DNA from: Betaproteobacteria bacterium
Lineage (GTDB): Bacteria; Pseudomonadota; Gammaproteobacteria; Burkholderiales; Burkholderiaceae_C
DNA length: 64,000 nt
Direction of reading: 5' to 3'
NCBI GenBank assembly: GCA_009919175.1
Contig: RGCL01000007.1
Span: forward strand, 1-64,000
Numbering within the stretch: position 1 is the stretch's first letter; every line of letters starts with the position of its first letter. Both the position numbers and the translations under genes were made by a program. This document shows positions 47,015 to 56,424 of this stretch, one piece after another. The notes below the pieces were generated by a model that had not been told where the DNA came from, did no database searches, and worked only from the letters and a program-made list of their open reading frames with translations.

Positions 47015-48433
47015 ATGTCAATGCCATTTGATTTACCCATGTCGGATTCCAACTCAGAGATTGACCCAGTTGACCTTCGCTTGCCTGAGCGATTGAAAAT
47101 CCCTCCCCACTCTTTGGAGGCGGAGTCCAGTATCTTGGGTGGACTGTTGCTGGATAACACGGCATGGGATCGAATGGGTGATGTTGTCGCTGAGGCTGAT
47201 TTCTATCGGTATGAGCACCGCCTGATTTTCTCAGCGATTCAAGCCCTTGTTTCTTCCAATCGGCCTGCAGATGTGATCACTGTATTTGAGCACCTTCAAT
47301 CGATGGGCAAGGCTGATGAAGTAGGAGGCCTTGCTCAGCTCAATGCTTTGGCACAGTTTGTCCCAAGCGCAAGCAATATACGTCGTTATGCCGAGATTGT
47401 TCGGGAACGATCCATACTCAGGCGCTTAGTCAGCGTGAGCGATGAAATTGCTACCTCCGCATTCAACCCCCAAGGCAAGCCCGTTGCAAGTGTGTTGGAC
47501 GAGGCAGAGCAAAAAATCTTCAACATTGGTGAAGAGGGCGCCCGAATGCGGCAGGGCTTTCAATCAATGGAGAATTTGGTGATCGAATTGCTCGATCGGG
47601 TTGAAGAGATGTCGCTTCATCCTAGCGACATCACCGGGGTCCCGACAGGTTTTCATGATTTTGATCGAATGACATCTGGCTTGCAGTCTGGTGATTTGGT
47701 CATTCTTGCTGCCAGACCTTCTATGGGTAAAACAGCCTTGGCCATCAACATTGCTGAAAACGTAGCCATCCGAGAAGGGTTGCCTGTTGCTATTTTTTCA
47801 ATGGAAATGGGCGCGGCTCAACTGGCAATTCGAATCGTCGGATCGATTGGGAGGATTGATCAGAGTCGATTGAGAACGGGCAAGTTGCAGGATGAGGAAT
47901 GGCCTCGCCTGAGTGAGTCTGTCGAGCGCTTGCGTGAAATCTCGTTGTTCATCGATGAAACGCCTGGATTGACTGTGAGCGAACTCCGGGCAAGTGCCAG
48001 GCGATTGGCCAGACGCTGCGGCAAATTGGGATTGATCGTGGTTGACTATTTGCAGCTCATGAGTGGCAGTGGTTCAGGTGATGGAGAAAACAGAGCAACT
48101 GAATTGGGTGAGATATCACGCGGTCTCAAGATGCTTGCCAAAGAACTGCAATGTCCTGTGATTGCACTTTCACAGTTGAATCGCAGTGTTGAACAAAGAA
48201 ATGACAAGCGACCCATGATGAGCGATTTGAGGGAATCTGGCGCGATCGAACAAGATGCAGATGTCATCATGTTCATTTACCGGGATGACTATTACAACAA
48301 GGACAGCAAAGAGCCTGGAGTTGCGGAAGTCATCATTGCCAAACAAAGGAATGGACCAACTGGGACAGTGAAATTGGCATTCCTCAAGCCCATCACTAAA
48401 TTTGAGTCTCTGGCTTCAGGTTCAGAGTACTGA
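47015..48433 (+). CDS. dnaB: Replicative DNA helicase DnaB
   Basis: Ring helicase that unwinds DNA at the replication fork. The 472-residue protein has the N-terminal collar domain (PPHSLEAESSILGGLLLDN), linker helix, and RecA-like domain with Walker A ARPSMGKT, LIVVDYLQLMSG, and the arginine-finger region EQRNDKRPMMSDLRESGAIEQDADVI. Start codons at 47015, 47021 and 47039 are all possible; none has a good ribosome-binding site, and 47039 gives an N-terminus closer to E. coli in length. It converges with the PhoH-type gene, nine bases apart. Confidence 0.96.
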   Translation: MSMPFDLPMSDSNSEIDPVDLRLPERLKIPPHSLEAESSILGGLLLDNTAWDRMGDVVAEADFYRYEHRLIFSAIQALVSSNRPADVITVFEHLQSMGKADEVGGLAQLNALAQFVPSASNIRRYAEIVRERSILRRLVSVSDEIATSAFNPQGKPVASVLDEAEQKIFNIGEEGARMRQGFQSMENLVIELLDRVEEMSLHPSDITGVPTGFHDFDRMTSGLQSGDLVILAARPSMGKTALAINIAENVAIREGLPVAIFSMEMGAAQLAIRIVGSIGRIDQSRLRTGKLQDEEWPRLSESVERLREISLFIDETPGLTVSELRASARRLARRCGKLGLIVVDYLQLMSGSGSGDGENRATELGEISRGLKMLAKELQCPVIALSQLNRSVEQRNDKRPMMSDLRESGAIEQDADVIMFIYRDDYYNKDSKEPGVAEVIIAKQRNGPTGTVKLAFLKPITKFESLASGSEY

Positions 48434-48442
48434 ACAACCCTA

Positions 48443-50095
48443 TCAAAGGGCTTCGCTCGCAAAGTCTGCAAGCCGTGAGCGTTCACCTCGGGCTAAGGTA
48501 ATGTGGCCGCTGTGGGGCCAGCCTTTGAACTTATCTACGGCGTAGGTTAAGCCAGAGGAGCCCTCTGTCAGATAGGGGGTGTCTATTTGCGCCAGATTGC
48601 CCATGCAAACAACCTTAGTCCCTGGGCCTGCACGGGTGATGAGGGTTTTGATTTGTTTAGGTGTCAGGTTTTGGGCTTCATCAATGATCACGTACTTGTT
48701 CATGAAAGTCCTGCCTCGCATGAAATTCAAGCTTTTAATCTTGACCTTAGATCGGATGAGTTCATTGGTCGCAGCACGCCCCCATTCCCCTGCACTGGTA
48801 TCTGTTTTGCCTAGTACTTCAAGGTTGTCATCCAGAGCCCCCATCCAGGGTCCCATCTTTTCCTCCTCAGTGCCCGGCAAAAAGCCGATGTCTTCACCCA
48901 CGCTGACAGTTGCGCGGGTCATGATGATCTCTGTATAACGTCGATCATCCAAGACCTGGGTCAGCCCTGCCGCCAGAGCAAGCAAGGTTTTGCCTGTACC
49001 TGCAGTTCCTGTCAACGTCACAAAATCAATCTCGGGATCCATCAATAAATTCAGAGCAAAGTTTTGCTCCTTGTTTTTTGCGGTGATGCCCCACACCGCA
49101 TACTTGTTGTGAGAGTGGTCCTTGAGGGTCTTGAGCGTGGCAAATTTCCCCTGAATCTCTGTGACCCGTGCATATAGATTTGGCTCATCGCCTGATTCAA
49201 AATAAACAAACTGATTGGGATGAAAGCTTGACACAATGGGGCCACCAAGCCTGTAAAAGGTTTGACTGCCAGATTGCCAGCTTTCAACTGATTTAGCGTT
49301 CTTGGACCAAAAATTCTGGGGGAGTGACAGGCTGCCTGGGTAGAGCAAATCTCCATCTTCCAGTGTGATGTCGTTTTGGTAATCTTCTGCCTCCAGTCCC
49401 AGCGCTTTGGCTTTGATGCGCATGTTGATGTCCTTAGACACCAGCACTACAGTCCTGTCCTTGTGCAATTGTCCAAGGCACTGAACCACTTCTAAGATCT
49501 GATTGTCAGCTTTACCGTTGGGCAGATTCAGAGGGGTATTGGCATTGAGGGCTTCAGTCTGGAAAAAAAGCTTCCCTGTTGACTCACGATGACCAGCTTG
49601 CTTGAGGGCCAATCCTTGATGAATACCGCCGACCAAATTAGCTGACAGCTGATCCAGTGTTCTACTGGTCTGACGCGCGTTTCTAGCGACCTCGGTCATC
49701 CCTTTTTTGTGATTGTCCAATTCCTCCAAAACAATCATGGGCAGATAGATGTCATGTTCCTCAAAACGAAACAGGCTCATGGGGTCATGGAGCAAGACAT
49801 TGGTATCGAGCACGAATAATTTAATAGCCAGACCATCTTTGGTTGATTTGACAGGTTTAGTGCGTGGCGTTGAATGGGATGGCATGGAAGTTGGTCGCGC
49901 TGAGTCGTTTTGTGATTGGACGGAAGAGGTCAGGCCTTTAGATGTTGCCTTTTGGGCATTCAACGGCTTTGTATCGCTCATTGCTTTATCGACTTTAGGC
50001 CGACTTATGCTCAATGAATTGGGCATCACCCTGATTGGAATTTGCTCGGGTTGAATGGCATCGGCCTTATGAGTTGGAGCTTTGGGTAAGGGCAT
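48443..50095 (-). CDS. PIN-PhoH family ATPase/nuclease (PhoH2-like)
   Basis: A 550-residue two-domain protein. After an 85-residue low-complexity N-terminus comes a PIN domain (KLFVLDTNVLLHDP with Asp97; VLEELDNHKKG; VSKDINMRIKAKALG), the fold of Mg-dependent RNases. Then comes a PhoH ATPase domain with Walker [14 protein letters not shown] and Walker B YVIIDEAQNLTPKQIKTLITR. This fusion is known as PhoH2 or YlaK type, proposed to couple RNA unwinding and cleavage. Several in-frame ATGs exist (50095, and one about 23 codons in). A hairpin lies between it and bcp. Confidence 0.92.
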   Translation of the reverse strand: MPLPKAPTHKADAIQPEQIPIRVMPNSLSISRPKVDKAMSDTKPLNAQKATSKGLTSSVQSQNDSARPTSMPSHSTPRTKPVKSTKDGLAIKLFVLDTNVLLHDPMSLFRFEEHDIYLPMIVLEELDNHKKGMTEVARNARQTSRTLDQLSANLVGGIHQGLALKQAGHRESTGKLFFQTEALNANTPLNLPNGKADNQILEVVQCLGQLHKDRTVVLVSKDINMRIKAKALGLEAEDYQNDITLEDGDLLYPGSLSLPQNFWSKNAKSVESWQSGSQTFYRLGGPIVSSFHPNQFVYFESGDEPNLYARVTEIQGKFATLKTLKDHSHNKYAVWGITAKNKEQNFALNLLMDPEIDFVTLTGTAGTGKTLLALAAGLTQVLDDRRYTEIIMTRATVSVGEDIGFLPGTEEEKMGPWMGALDDNLEVLGKTDTSAGEWGRAATNELIRSKVKIKSLNFMRGRTFMNKYVIIDEAQNLTPKQIKTLITRAGPGTKVVCMGNLAQIDTPYLTEGSSGLTYAVDKFKGWPHSGHITLARGERSRLADFASEAL

Positions 50096-50110
50096 GTGAT
50101 GAACTCAAAA

Positions 50111-50144
50111 AATAAAAAGGCCGTTCAAAAAAAGAACGGCCTTT
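50111..50144 (-). terminator. Intrinsic terminator after bcp
   Basis: An 11-pair perfect stem, AAAGGCCGTTC (50116-50126) with GAACGGCCTTT (50134-50144), loop of seven As on the plus strand. On the minus strand the stem is followed by a T-rich tract. It lies 44 bases after the bcp stop and 20 bases before the PhoH-type gene. Confidence 0.85.
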
Positions 50145-50188
50145 AAGCAATGGAATAGAAGAGGTGAAAGAGCCCCACTTGACTCGCA

Positions 50189-50674
50189 TCAAGCAGTGGC
50201 AGCAGCCTTTTTCAGGGCTTTGACGGCTTTCAAAACTTCATCAACATGGCCTGGGACTTTGAGCCCACGCCATTCCGCCCTCAAAACTCCGTCTGACCCA
50301 ACAAGAAAAGTGCTGCGTTCAATGCCTTTAACTTTTTTGCCGTACATGATCTTGTTTTTAACAACCCCAAACATATGGCATAGCTTTTCTTCTGTGTCAG
50401 CAATCAGTTCGAAAGGCAATTCAAGTTTTTCCTTGAAACCGTCATGAGAGCGCATGTTGTCTCTAGATACCCCCAAAATCACGGCACCAGCTTTGGCAAA
50501 GTCCTTGAATTTGTCACGAAACTGCATGGCTTCAGTGGTGCACCCAGGTGTGTTGTCTTTGGGGTAGAAGTACAAGACAACAATGCGGCCAAGGAGTGAC
50601 GAATTCGTCACTTTGATGCCGCCGGTTGCTTGGGCTTCGAATTCAGGTAGGGGTTTATTGAGAACGATGGCCAT
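50189..50674 (-). CDS. bcp: Bacterioferritin comigratory protein, thioredoxin-dependent peroxiredoxin
   Basis: A 161-residue peroxiredoxin of the BCP/PrxQ group that reduces peroxides using thioredoxin. The peroxidatic Cys45 is in YFYPKDNTPGCTTEA. The nearby resolving cysteine of E. coli BCP (five residues on) is replaced by Met50; Cys99 in EEKLCHMFG could take that role, as in other branches, or the enzyme may work as a 1-Cys form. The terminal Lys/Ala-rich helix is usual. It sits upstream of the PhoH-type gene on the same strand, separated by a terminator. Confidence 0.93.
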   Translation of the reverse strand: MAIVLNKPLPEFEAQATGGIKVTNSSLLGRIVVLYFYPKDNTPGCTTEAMQFRDKFKDFAKAGAVILGVSRDNMRSHDGFKEKLELPFELIADTEEKLCHMFGVVKNKIMYGKKVKGIERSTFLVGSDGVLRAEWRGLKVPGHVDEVLKAVKALKKAAATA

Positions 50675-50748
50675 GAGTCAAGCGAGCCTACGCTAAAGAT
50701 CAAAGTCGCATTTTACTCAAAACCAAGCCGTCACCTATAGAGGGCAAT

Positions 50749-51117
50749 TCAGAGCCTCGCCCAAAGAGCAACCCTGCGCCCCTCGAGTGACAACACGTTG
50801 AACGTCCGACAGGCTGCGGGGGTGGTCATGGATTCGATGCCAATGAGGGGGTTTTTCAACGTTTTCCGCCAAACGGGTGAGAAAAAAGCATGTTGTTCCC
50901 CTGTTCCGATGATGAGCACTTCAAGATTTTCCAATGGAAGCTGATTGAGTTGGTTCGCGATACCCTCTTCGAGCTCAGCGTGGGCAAGGAGAATAAAGAG
51001 CCCTTCGCCTGAAAGCATGACTCCAGTTTTAGCTCGGTGCCCATGACTGGTGAGCAAGACCCCGTCGCTCAAAGAGATCACAGACTGTTGAGGGCTTCGA
51101 TCAGGTTGTAATTTCAT
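50749..51117 (-). CDS. Mth938-like domain protein (DUF498 family)
   Basis: A 122-residue protein of the Mth938/NDUFAF3-like fold. Recognizable parts are MKLQPDR, SDGVLLTSHGHRAKTGVMLS, EVLIIGTGEQHAFFSP, GIESMTTPAACRTFNVLSLEGRRVALWARL. The family has no established bacterial enzyme activity; the eukaryotic relative assists complex I assembly. ATG 51117 is preferred over an upstream TTG at 51132. It diverges from the aminotransferase gene over 73 bases. Confidence 0.82.
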   Translation of the reverse strand: MKLQPDRSPQQSVISLSDGVLLTSHGHRAKTGVMLSGEGLFILLAHAELEEGIANQLNQLPLENLEVLIIGTGEQHAFFSPVWRKTLKNPLIGIESMTTPAACRTFNVLSLEGRRVALWARL

Positions 51118-51190
51118 GGCATTAAAAGTCAAATTGTCCCGTTAATCTATGATCAAATTATAGGTTTCACTGATTCTTTCGGAGTAAGGC

Positions 51191-52417
51191 TTGAAGCCAA
51201 TTCTCAAATCCACCAAGTTGTCTAATGTCTGCTATGACATCAGAGGCCCAGTCTTGGATCGCGCCCGCCAGATGGAGGAAGAAGGTCAAAAAATCATCAA
51301 ACTCAATATTGGGAATTTGGCGGTTTTTGGCTTTGATGCGCCCGAAGAGATTCAGCAAGACATGATCCGAAATTTGCCTAATGCGGCAGCGTACTCAGAC
51401 AGCAAGGGCATTTTTTCAGCTCGCAAGGCCGTGATGCACTACACCCAGCAACAGGGCATCCAGGGTGTTGGGTTGGATGACATTTATCTCGGCAATGGTG
51501 CCAGTGAACTGATTGTCATGGCCACCAACGCACTGTGCAATGAAGGCGATGAGTTGCTCATTCCCGCTCCTGACTATCCCTTGTGGACAGCGGCTGCTAG
51601 TCTTTCTGGAGCAACGCCTGTCCACTACCTATGCGATGAGGCTAATGACTGGATGCCGGATTTGAACGACCTCAGATCCAAGATCACGGCCAAAACAAAG
51701 GGCATCGTGGTCATCAACCCGAACAATCCAACTGGTGCGCTTTATTCCAATGAAACCTTGCTCCAAATCATTTCGATTGCCAGAGAGCATGGCTTGGTCA
51801 TTTTTGCTGATGAGGTCTATGACAAAGTCTTATATGACGACGTCAAGCACACGGCCATGGCTAGTCTTTCCACCGATGTCCTGACCCTGACCTTCAACTC
51901 CCTGTCCAAGTCTTACCGCTCGTGTGGGTACCGATCCGGATGGATGGTGGTATCCGGCGACAAAGCACTCGCACGGGACTACATTGAAGGCCTGAACATG
52001 CTCTCTTCGATGAGACTCTGTGCGAATGTGCCTGGACAGAGTGCGATACAAACCGCTTTGGGGGGATATCAAAGCATCAATGATTTGGTTCAACCAGGTG
52101 GCCGCCTGCGCAGGCAAAGGGACTTGGCTTATGAATTGCTCACTCAGATTCCCGGTGTGACCTGTGTCAAACCCAGTGCTGCGCTCTACATGTTCCCTAA
52201 GCTGGATCCCAAGATGTATCCCATCGAGGACGACCAGGCTTTCATTGAGGATTTATTGCAAAAAACCAAAGTACTGCTGGTTCAGGGTACAGGTTTTAAC
52301 TGGCCGCATGCCGATCACTTCCGGATCGTTTTCCTACCGCACGAGGATGATCTTAGGGAGGCGATTTCACGAGTAGCCCAGTACTTGGAACAATACAGAA
52401 AGAGGCAGAAATCATGA
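51191..52417 (+). CDS. PLP-dependent aminotransferase (AlaA-like)
   Basis: A 408-residue class I aminotransferase, probably glutamate-pyruvate type. It shows YDIRGPVLDRARQMEEEGQKIIKLNIGNL, GNGASELIVMAT, PDYPLWTAAASLSGA, NPNNPTGALY, DEVYDKVLYD and the PLP lysine in SLSKSYRSCGYRSGW, all close to E. coli AlaA. The start is TTG 51191, with GGAG and AAGG just upstream. It overlaps hom by ATGA, which suggests an operon supplying aspartate-family amino acids, so other substrates are possible. Confidence 0.9.
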   Translation: MKPILKSTKLSNVCYDIRGPVLDRARQMEEEGQKIIKLNIGNLAVFGFDAPEEIQQDMIRNLPNAAAYSDSKGIFSARKAVMHYTQQQGIQGVGLDDIYLGNGASELIVMATNALCNEGDELLIPAPDYPLWTAAASLSGATPVHYLCDEANDWMPDLNDLRSKITAKTKGIVVINPNNPTGALYSNETLLQIISIAREHGLVIFADEVYDKVLYDDVKHTAMASLSTDVLTLTFNSLSKSYRSCGYRSGWMVVSGDKALARDYIEGLNMLSSMRLCANVPGQSAIQTALGGYQSINDLVQPGGRLRRQRDLAYELLTQIPGVTCVKPSAALYMFPKLDPKMYPIEDDQAFIEDLLQKTKVLLVQGTGFNWPHADHFRIVFLPHEDDLREAISRVAQYLEQYRKRQKS

Positions 52418-53727
52418 ATCCCATCAAGGTAGGGCTGCTTGGATTGGGTACGGTGGGCTCGGGCACCTTTGAGGTCCTGACCCGAAATCAGGAGGAAATC
52501 GCAAGGCGCGCTGGGCGTGGTATTGAAATCACTGCGATTGCGATCAGAAATCTTGAAAAGGCCAAGGCTCTGGTCAAGGGTCATGCAAAGATCACCCAAG
52601 ATCCCCATTCCATCGTATCTGATCCAGATATTGATGTGGTCATCGAGTTGATCGGCGGCTATGACTTGGCTCGTGAATTGGTTCTCAAGGCCATCGAATC
52701 TGGCAAGCATGTGGTGACTGCGAACAAGGCATTGATCGCTGTCCATGGCACGGAGATTTTTGCTGCTGCCCAAAACAAAGGGGTCATGGTTGCTTTTGAA
52801 GCAGCAGTGGCTGGCGGGATTCCCATCATCAAGTCCTTGCGGGAAGGCCTCAGCGCCAACCGTATCCAATGGATTGCCGGCATCATCAATGGGACCACCA
52901 ATTACATCCTTTCAGAAATGCGATCACGCGCCCTGACATTTAATCAGGCGCTCAAAGAGGCGCAAGACTTAGGGTATGCAGAAGCCGACCCCACCTTTGA
53001 TATTGAAGGTATTGATGCAGGGCACAAGGCCACCATTTTGTCTGCCATTGCATTTGGTATTCCCGTGCAGTTTGACAAGGCTCATGTGGAGGGCATCTCC
53101 AAGCTCAATACCCAAGACATTGCTTATGCTGAGCAGCTGGGTTACCGCATCAAATTGCTTGGGATTACCAAGCGCGCAAAGCATGGTGTGGAGTTAAGGG
53201 TGCATCCTTGCCTCATCCCCAGTAAGCGGTTGATTGCCAATGTGGAAGGCGCGATGAATGCAGTCATGGTGCAAGGCGATGCTGTTGGGACTGCCTTGTT
53301 TTACGGCAAGGGTGCCGGCAGTGAACCCACCGCAAGTGCTGTGATTGCTGACTTGGTCGACGTCACGCGCCTGCTCACTGCGGATCCTTTGCATAGAGTT
53401 CCGCACCTTGCTTTCCATCCTGATTCCATGTCTGACATTGATGTGGTTCCCATGTCAGAGATCTTGACTTCTTACTATTTGCGGCTGAGGGTGAGTGACC
53501 GCGCAGGTGTATTGGCTGAGGTCACTGGTGTGCTTGCCAAGCACGGCATCAGCATAGATGCCGTATTGCAACGCCCCGCTGGTGAAGTGCTGAATCAGAC
53601 CGACCTCATCATCATGACGCATGAATGTCAGGAGGCACGGATGAACCAAGTATTGAACACCTTGACCTCTATTCAGTCTGTCCACGGAGAGATTGTGCGA
53701 ATTCGTAAGGAAGAGTTGAACGGATGA
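52414..53727 (+). CDS. hom: Homoserine dehydrogenase
   Basis: Reduces aspartate semialdehyde to homoserine for threonine and methionine synthesis. The 437-residue protein has the N-terminal NAD(P) motif GLLGLGTVGSGTFEVL, the catalytic region AAVAGGIPIIKSLREGL, NGTTNYIL and EADPTFDIEGIDAGHKATIL, and a C-terminal ACT domain (YYLRLRVSDRAGVLAEVTGVLAK) expected to bind threonine for feedback control. No aspartokinase fusion. It overlaps both neighbours by ATGA. Confidence 0.96.
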   Translation: MNPIKVGLLGLGTVGSGTFEVLTRNQEEIARRAGRGIEITAIAIRNLEKAKALVKGHAKITQDPHSIVSDPDIDVVIELIGGYDLARELVLKAIESGKHVVTANKALIAVHGTEIFAAAQNKGVMVAFEAAVAGGIPIIKSLREGLSANRIQWIAGIINGTTNYILSEMRSRALTFNQALKEAQDLGYAEADPTFDIEGIDAGHKATILSAIAFGIPVQFDKAHVEGISKLNTQDIAYAEQLGYRIKLLGITKRAKHGVELRVHPCLIPSKRLIANVEGAMNAVMVQGDAVGTALFYGKGAGSEPTASAVIADLVDVTRLLTADPLHRVPHLAFHPDSMSDIDVVPMSEILTSYYLRLRVSDRAGVLAEVTGVLAKHGISIDAVLQRPAGEVLNQTDLIIMTHECQEARMNQVLNTLTSIQSVHGEIVRIRKEELNG

Positions 53728-55172
53728 AATATCTCTCTACCCGTGGCGATCAGAGTCGGCGTCAATTCAGCGACATCTTGCTAGAAGGGCTGGCGCCCGA
53801 TGGGGGGCTTTACTTGCCCGAGCAGTATCCGCGCATTGATGCTGCTGCACTCGCCAGGTTGAGGGTCACTTGGAATGAGTTGGGTTATGCGGAACTGGCC
53901 TTCCAATTACTTAGCTTGTACATCGATGATGTTCCTTCTGAAGATTTGAAAGCCCTGTGTCAAGCTGCTTACCGAGCGGATGTTTTTTCAGATCCGCGCA
54001 TAGCGCCGGTTCGAGAGCTTGAATCTGGATTGCATGTATTGGGTTTGTCCAATGGGCCAACCCTGGCTTTCAAGGACATGGCCATGCAGTTGCTTGGTCA
54101 TTTGTTTGAATATGAACTTGAGCGAAAAAACGATTTCCTCAACGTGCTTGGAGCCACGTCGGGTGATACGGGAAGCGCTGCTGAATATGCCATGCGCGGT
54201 AAGTCCCGCATCCAGGTATTCATGACCAGTCCTCACGGCCGCATGAGCCCGTTCCAGCAGGCTCAGATGTTCACCCTGATGGATCCAAATATTCATAATT
54301 TATCTGTTGAGGGTGTTTTTGACGATTGCCAGGACATCGTCAAGGCAGTTTCCAGTGACCTTGAATTTAAGCGTGCACATCGCATTGGCACAGTGAATTC
54401 CATCAATTGGGCGCGCATGTTGGCGCAGGTGGTGTATTACTTTGCAGGTTATTTCCAGGTGACCCGGCAGGATGCTCAGTACATTGATGTGAGCGTACCT
54501 AGCGGTAACTTTGGCAACGTGTGTGCGGGTCATGTGGCTCGGATGATGGGCTTGCCCATTCGTCGGCTGATTGTTGCTACCAACGAAAACGATGTCCTAG
54601 ATGAATTTTTCAAGACTGGCGTCTATCAAGTCAGAGAAGCCGCGCGGACCCGCGAGACCTCCAGTCCTTCCATGGACATTTCCAAAGCCAGCAATTTCGA
54701 ACGCTTCATTTTTGATTTGCTTGACCGGGATGCTCAATCCACCCGCCAATTATTTGGCCCCGAGCTTTCTCGCACCGGGCGATTTGATTTGAGCCGGCAT
54801 CCCAATTTTTCTCATGTCCAGCAGCGTTACGGTTTCTTTAGTGGACGAAGCACGCATGCCAATCGTCTAGAAACCATCCGCATGGCACATGAAAAATGGA
54901 AGGACCTGATCGATCCCCATACTGCAGATGGACTCAAGGTTGCACTCGATCATCTTGAGCAAGGCGTTCCTATGCTGGTGCTCGAGACGGCATTGCCGGT
55001 CAAATTTGCCAAGACAATTCAAGAGGCCTTGGATTTTTCGCCGCCTTTGTCAGCATCGCTGTCCGACATGATGAATCTGCCCCGCCGATTCCAGGTCTTG
55101 CCCGCCGATGTCGACTTGATCAAGCAATTCATTGTGAAGCATCCGCTTCATGTTCAAGTCACAAAGGTGTGA
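53724..55172 (+). CDS. thrC: Threonine synthase
   Basis: PLP enzyme converting O-phosphohomoserine to threonine. The 482-residue protein has the N-terminal YLSTRGDQSRRQFSDILLEGLAPDGGLYLPE typical of the longer thrC branch, the PLP lysine in GPTLAFKDMAMQLLG and GATSGDTGSAAEYAMRGK. It is coupled to hom upstream, completing the last steps from aspartate semialdehyde together with an unlinked thrB-type kinase. It is followed immediately by moeA. Confidence 0.96.
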   Translation: MKYLSTRGDQSRRQFSDILLEGLAPDGGLYLPEQYPRIDAAALARLRVTWNELGYAELAFQLLSLYIDDVPSEDLKALCQAAYRADVFSDPRIAPVRELESGLHVLGLSNGPTLAFKDMAMQLLGHLFEYELERKNDFLNVLGATSGDTGSAAEYAMRGKSRIQVFMTSPHGRMSPFQQAQMFTLMDPNIHNLSVEGVFDDCQDIVKAVSSDLEFKRAHRIGTVNSINWARMLAQVVYYFAGYFQVTRQDAQYIDVSVPSGNFGNVCAGHVARMMGLPIRRLIVATNENDVLDEFFKTGVYQVREAARTRETSSPSMDISKASNFERFIFDLLDRDAQSTRQLFGPELSRTGRFDLSRHPNFSHVQQRYGFFSGRSTHANRLETIRMAHEKWKDLIDPHTADGLKVALDHLEQGVPMLVLETALPVKFAKTIQEALDFSPPLSASLSDMMNLPRRFQVLPADVDLIKQFIVKHPLHVQVTKV

Positions 55173-56423
55173 GTGGTGAACGCCATCAAAGCACCATTGG
55201 CCGAATTGGACCAAGCCCTAGAGTCCATATTGAGCGAGATCCAATCCCCCCTGGCGAGTGAGTGGGTCGATGTCCTTGATGCAGATGGCAGGGTGCTATG
55301 TGCTGATGTGCGAAGCGAAATCAACGTGCCCGCATTTGACAATTCATCGATGGATGGATGGGCTGTGCGTTCACAGGATCTCCATGAGCCCGGTGATGCC
55401 CTCAGGATTTCCCAGCGAATCACAGCAGGTGATGGTCTCAACCGCACCCTCGAGCCTGGGGAGGCTGCGCGCATCTTCACAGGTGCACCAATTCCAATTG
55501 GGGCTGACGCTGTCATCATGCAAGAGGTGGCCAAGCCTTTGGGTGAACAGCGGGTGTCCATTGAAACCCTCCCTCGGCCTGGTCAATGGATTCGACGGGC
55601 GGGTGAGGATATACAAAAGAATCAAGTGGTGCTGGCCAAAGGGCACCGCTTGAGTCCTGCCGATTTGGGTTTGCTGGCTAGTCTGGGCCTCTCGAAGGTA
55701 CAGGTTTCTAGGAAGCCCCGGGTTGCCTTGTTTTCAACGGGCAATGAGCTGGTTCAACCAGGCTCCATTGCCCCCAGTGAATTGCCCCTGGGTCGAATAT
55801 TCAATTCAAATCGTTATTTTTTGGCGGCGTTGCTGACAAGAGCAGGTGCGACGGTCACCGACCTGGGCTTGATCCCAGATCGTTTGGATGAGACATGTCA
55901 AGCTTTTGGAGATGCCAGGCTCAGCCATGATGTGATCTTGAGTAGCGGTGGCGTGTCGGTGGGGGAGGAGGATCATGTCAAGCCCGCCGTTGAGGCATTG
56001 GGTCGTCTCAAGCTTTGGGCACTGTCCATGAAGCCTGGAAAGCCTTTTGCGTATGGCCAGATGCCGACCTCAGTGGCCGAGGCACCCACCTGTCATTTCA
56101 TGGGTCTTCCGGGTAATCCAGTGTCCAGTTTTGTGACTTTCTTGCTGCTCGTCAGGCCATTTCTATTGCGGTTACAGGGGGCAACTCAATTGGAGAGCTC
56201 CTTCTTGTCCATGAGGGCAGATTTTGACTGGCCCAAGCCTGACCGGCGGCGTGAGTTCATTCGGGTTCGGATGAATGACCAGGGTGGTTTGGAGGTATTC
56301 CCCAACCAGAGTTCAGGCGTACTGACCTCGGTCAGTTGGGCTCAGGGACTTGTGGATGTCCCCAGTGGACAGGTGATCGCCAAGGGAGATATGGTTCGCT
56401 TCCTTCCGTGGAGCTTCATCTGA
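55173..56423 (+). CDS. moeA: Molybdopterin molybdenumtransferase MoeA
   Basis: Inserts molybdenum into adenylylated molybdopterin. The 416-residue protein has VPAFDNSSMDGWAVRS, GEAARIFTGAPIPIGADAVIMQE, the MPT-binding FSTGNEL region, SSGGVSVGEEDHVKP and FMGLPGNPVSSFVTF. Start is one of two adjacent GTG codons (55173 or 55176) right after the thrC stop. moaD and moaE follow, so the three form a molybdenum cofactor cluster. Confidence 0.95.
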   Translation: MVNAIKAPLAELDQALESILSEIQSPLASEWVDVLDADGRVLCADVRSEINVPAFDNSSMDGWAVRSQDLHEPGDALRISQRITAGDGLNRTLEPGEAARIFTGAPIPIGADAVIMQEVAKPLGEQRVSIETLPRPGQWIRRAGEDIQKNQVVLAKGHRLSPADLGLLASLGLSKVQVSRKPRVALFSTGNELVQPGSIAPSELPLGRIFNSNRYFLAALLTRAGATVTDLGLIPDRLDETCQAFGDARLSHDVILSSGGVSVGEEDHVKPAVEALGRLKLWALSMKPGKPFAYGQMPTSVAEAPTCHFMGLPGNPVSSFVTFLLLVRPFLLRLQGATQLESSFLSMRADFDWPKPDRRREFIRVRMNDQGGLEVFPNQSSGVLTSVSWAQGLVDVPSGQVIAKGDMVRFLPWSFI

Positions 56424-56424
56424 C

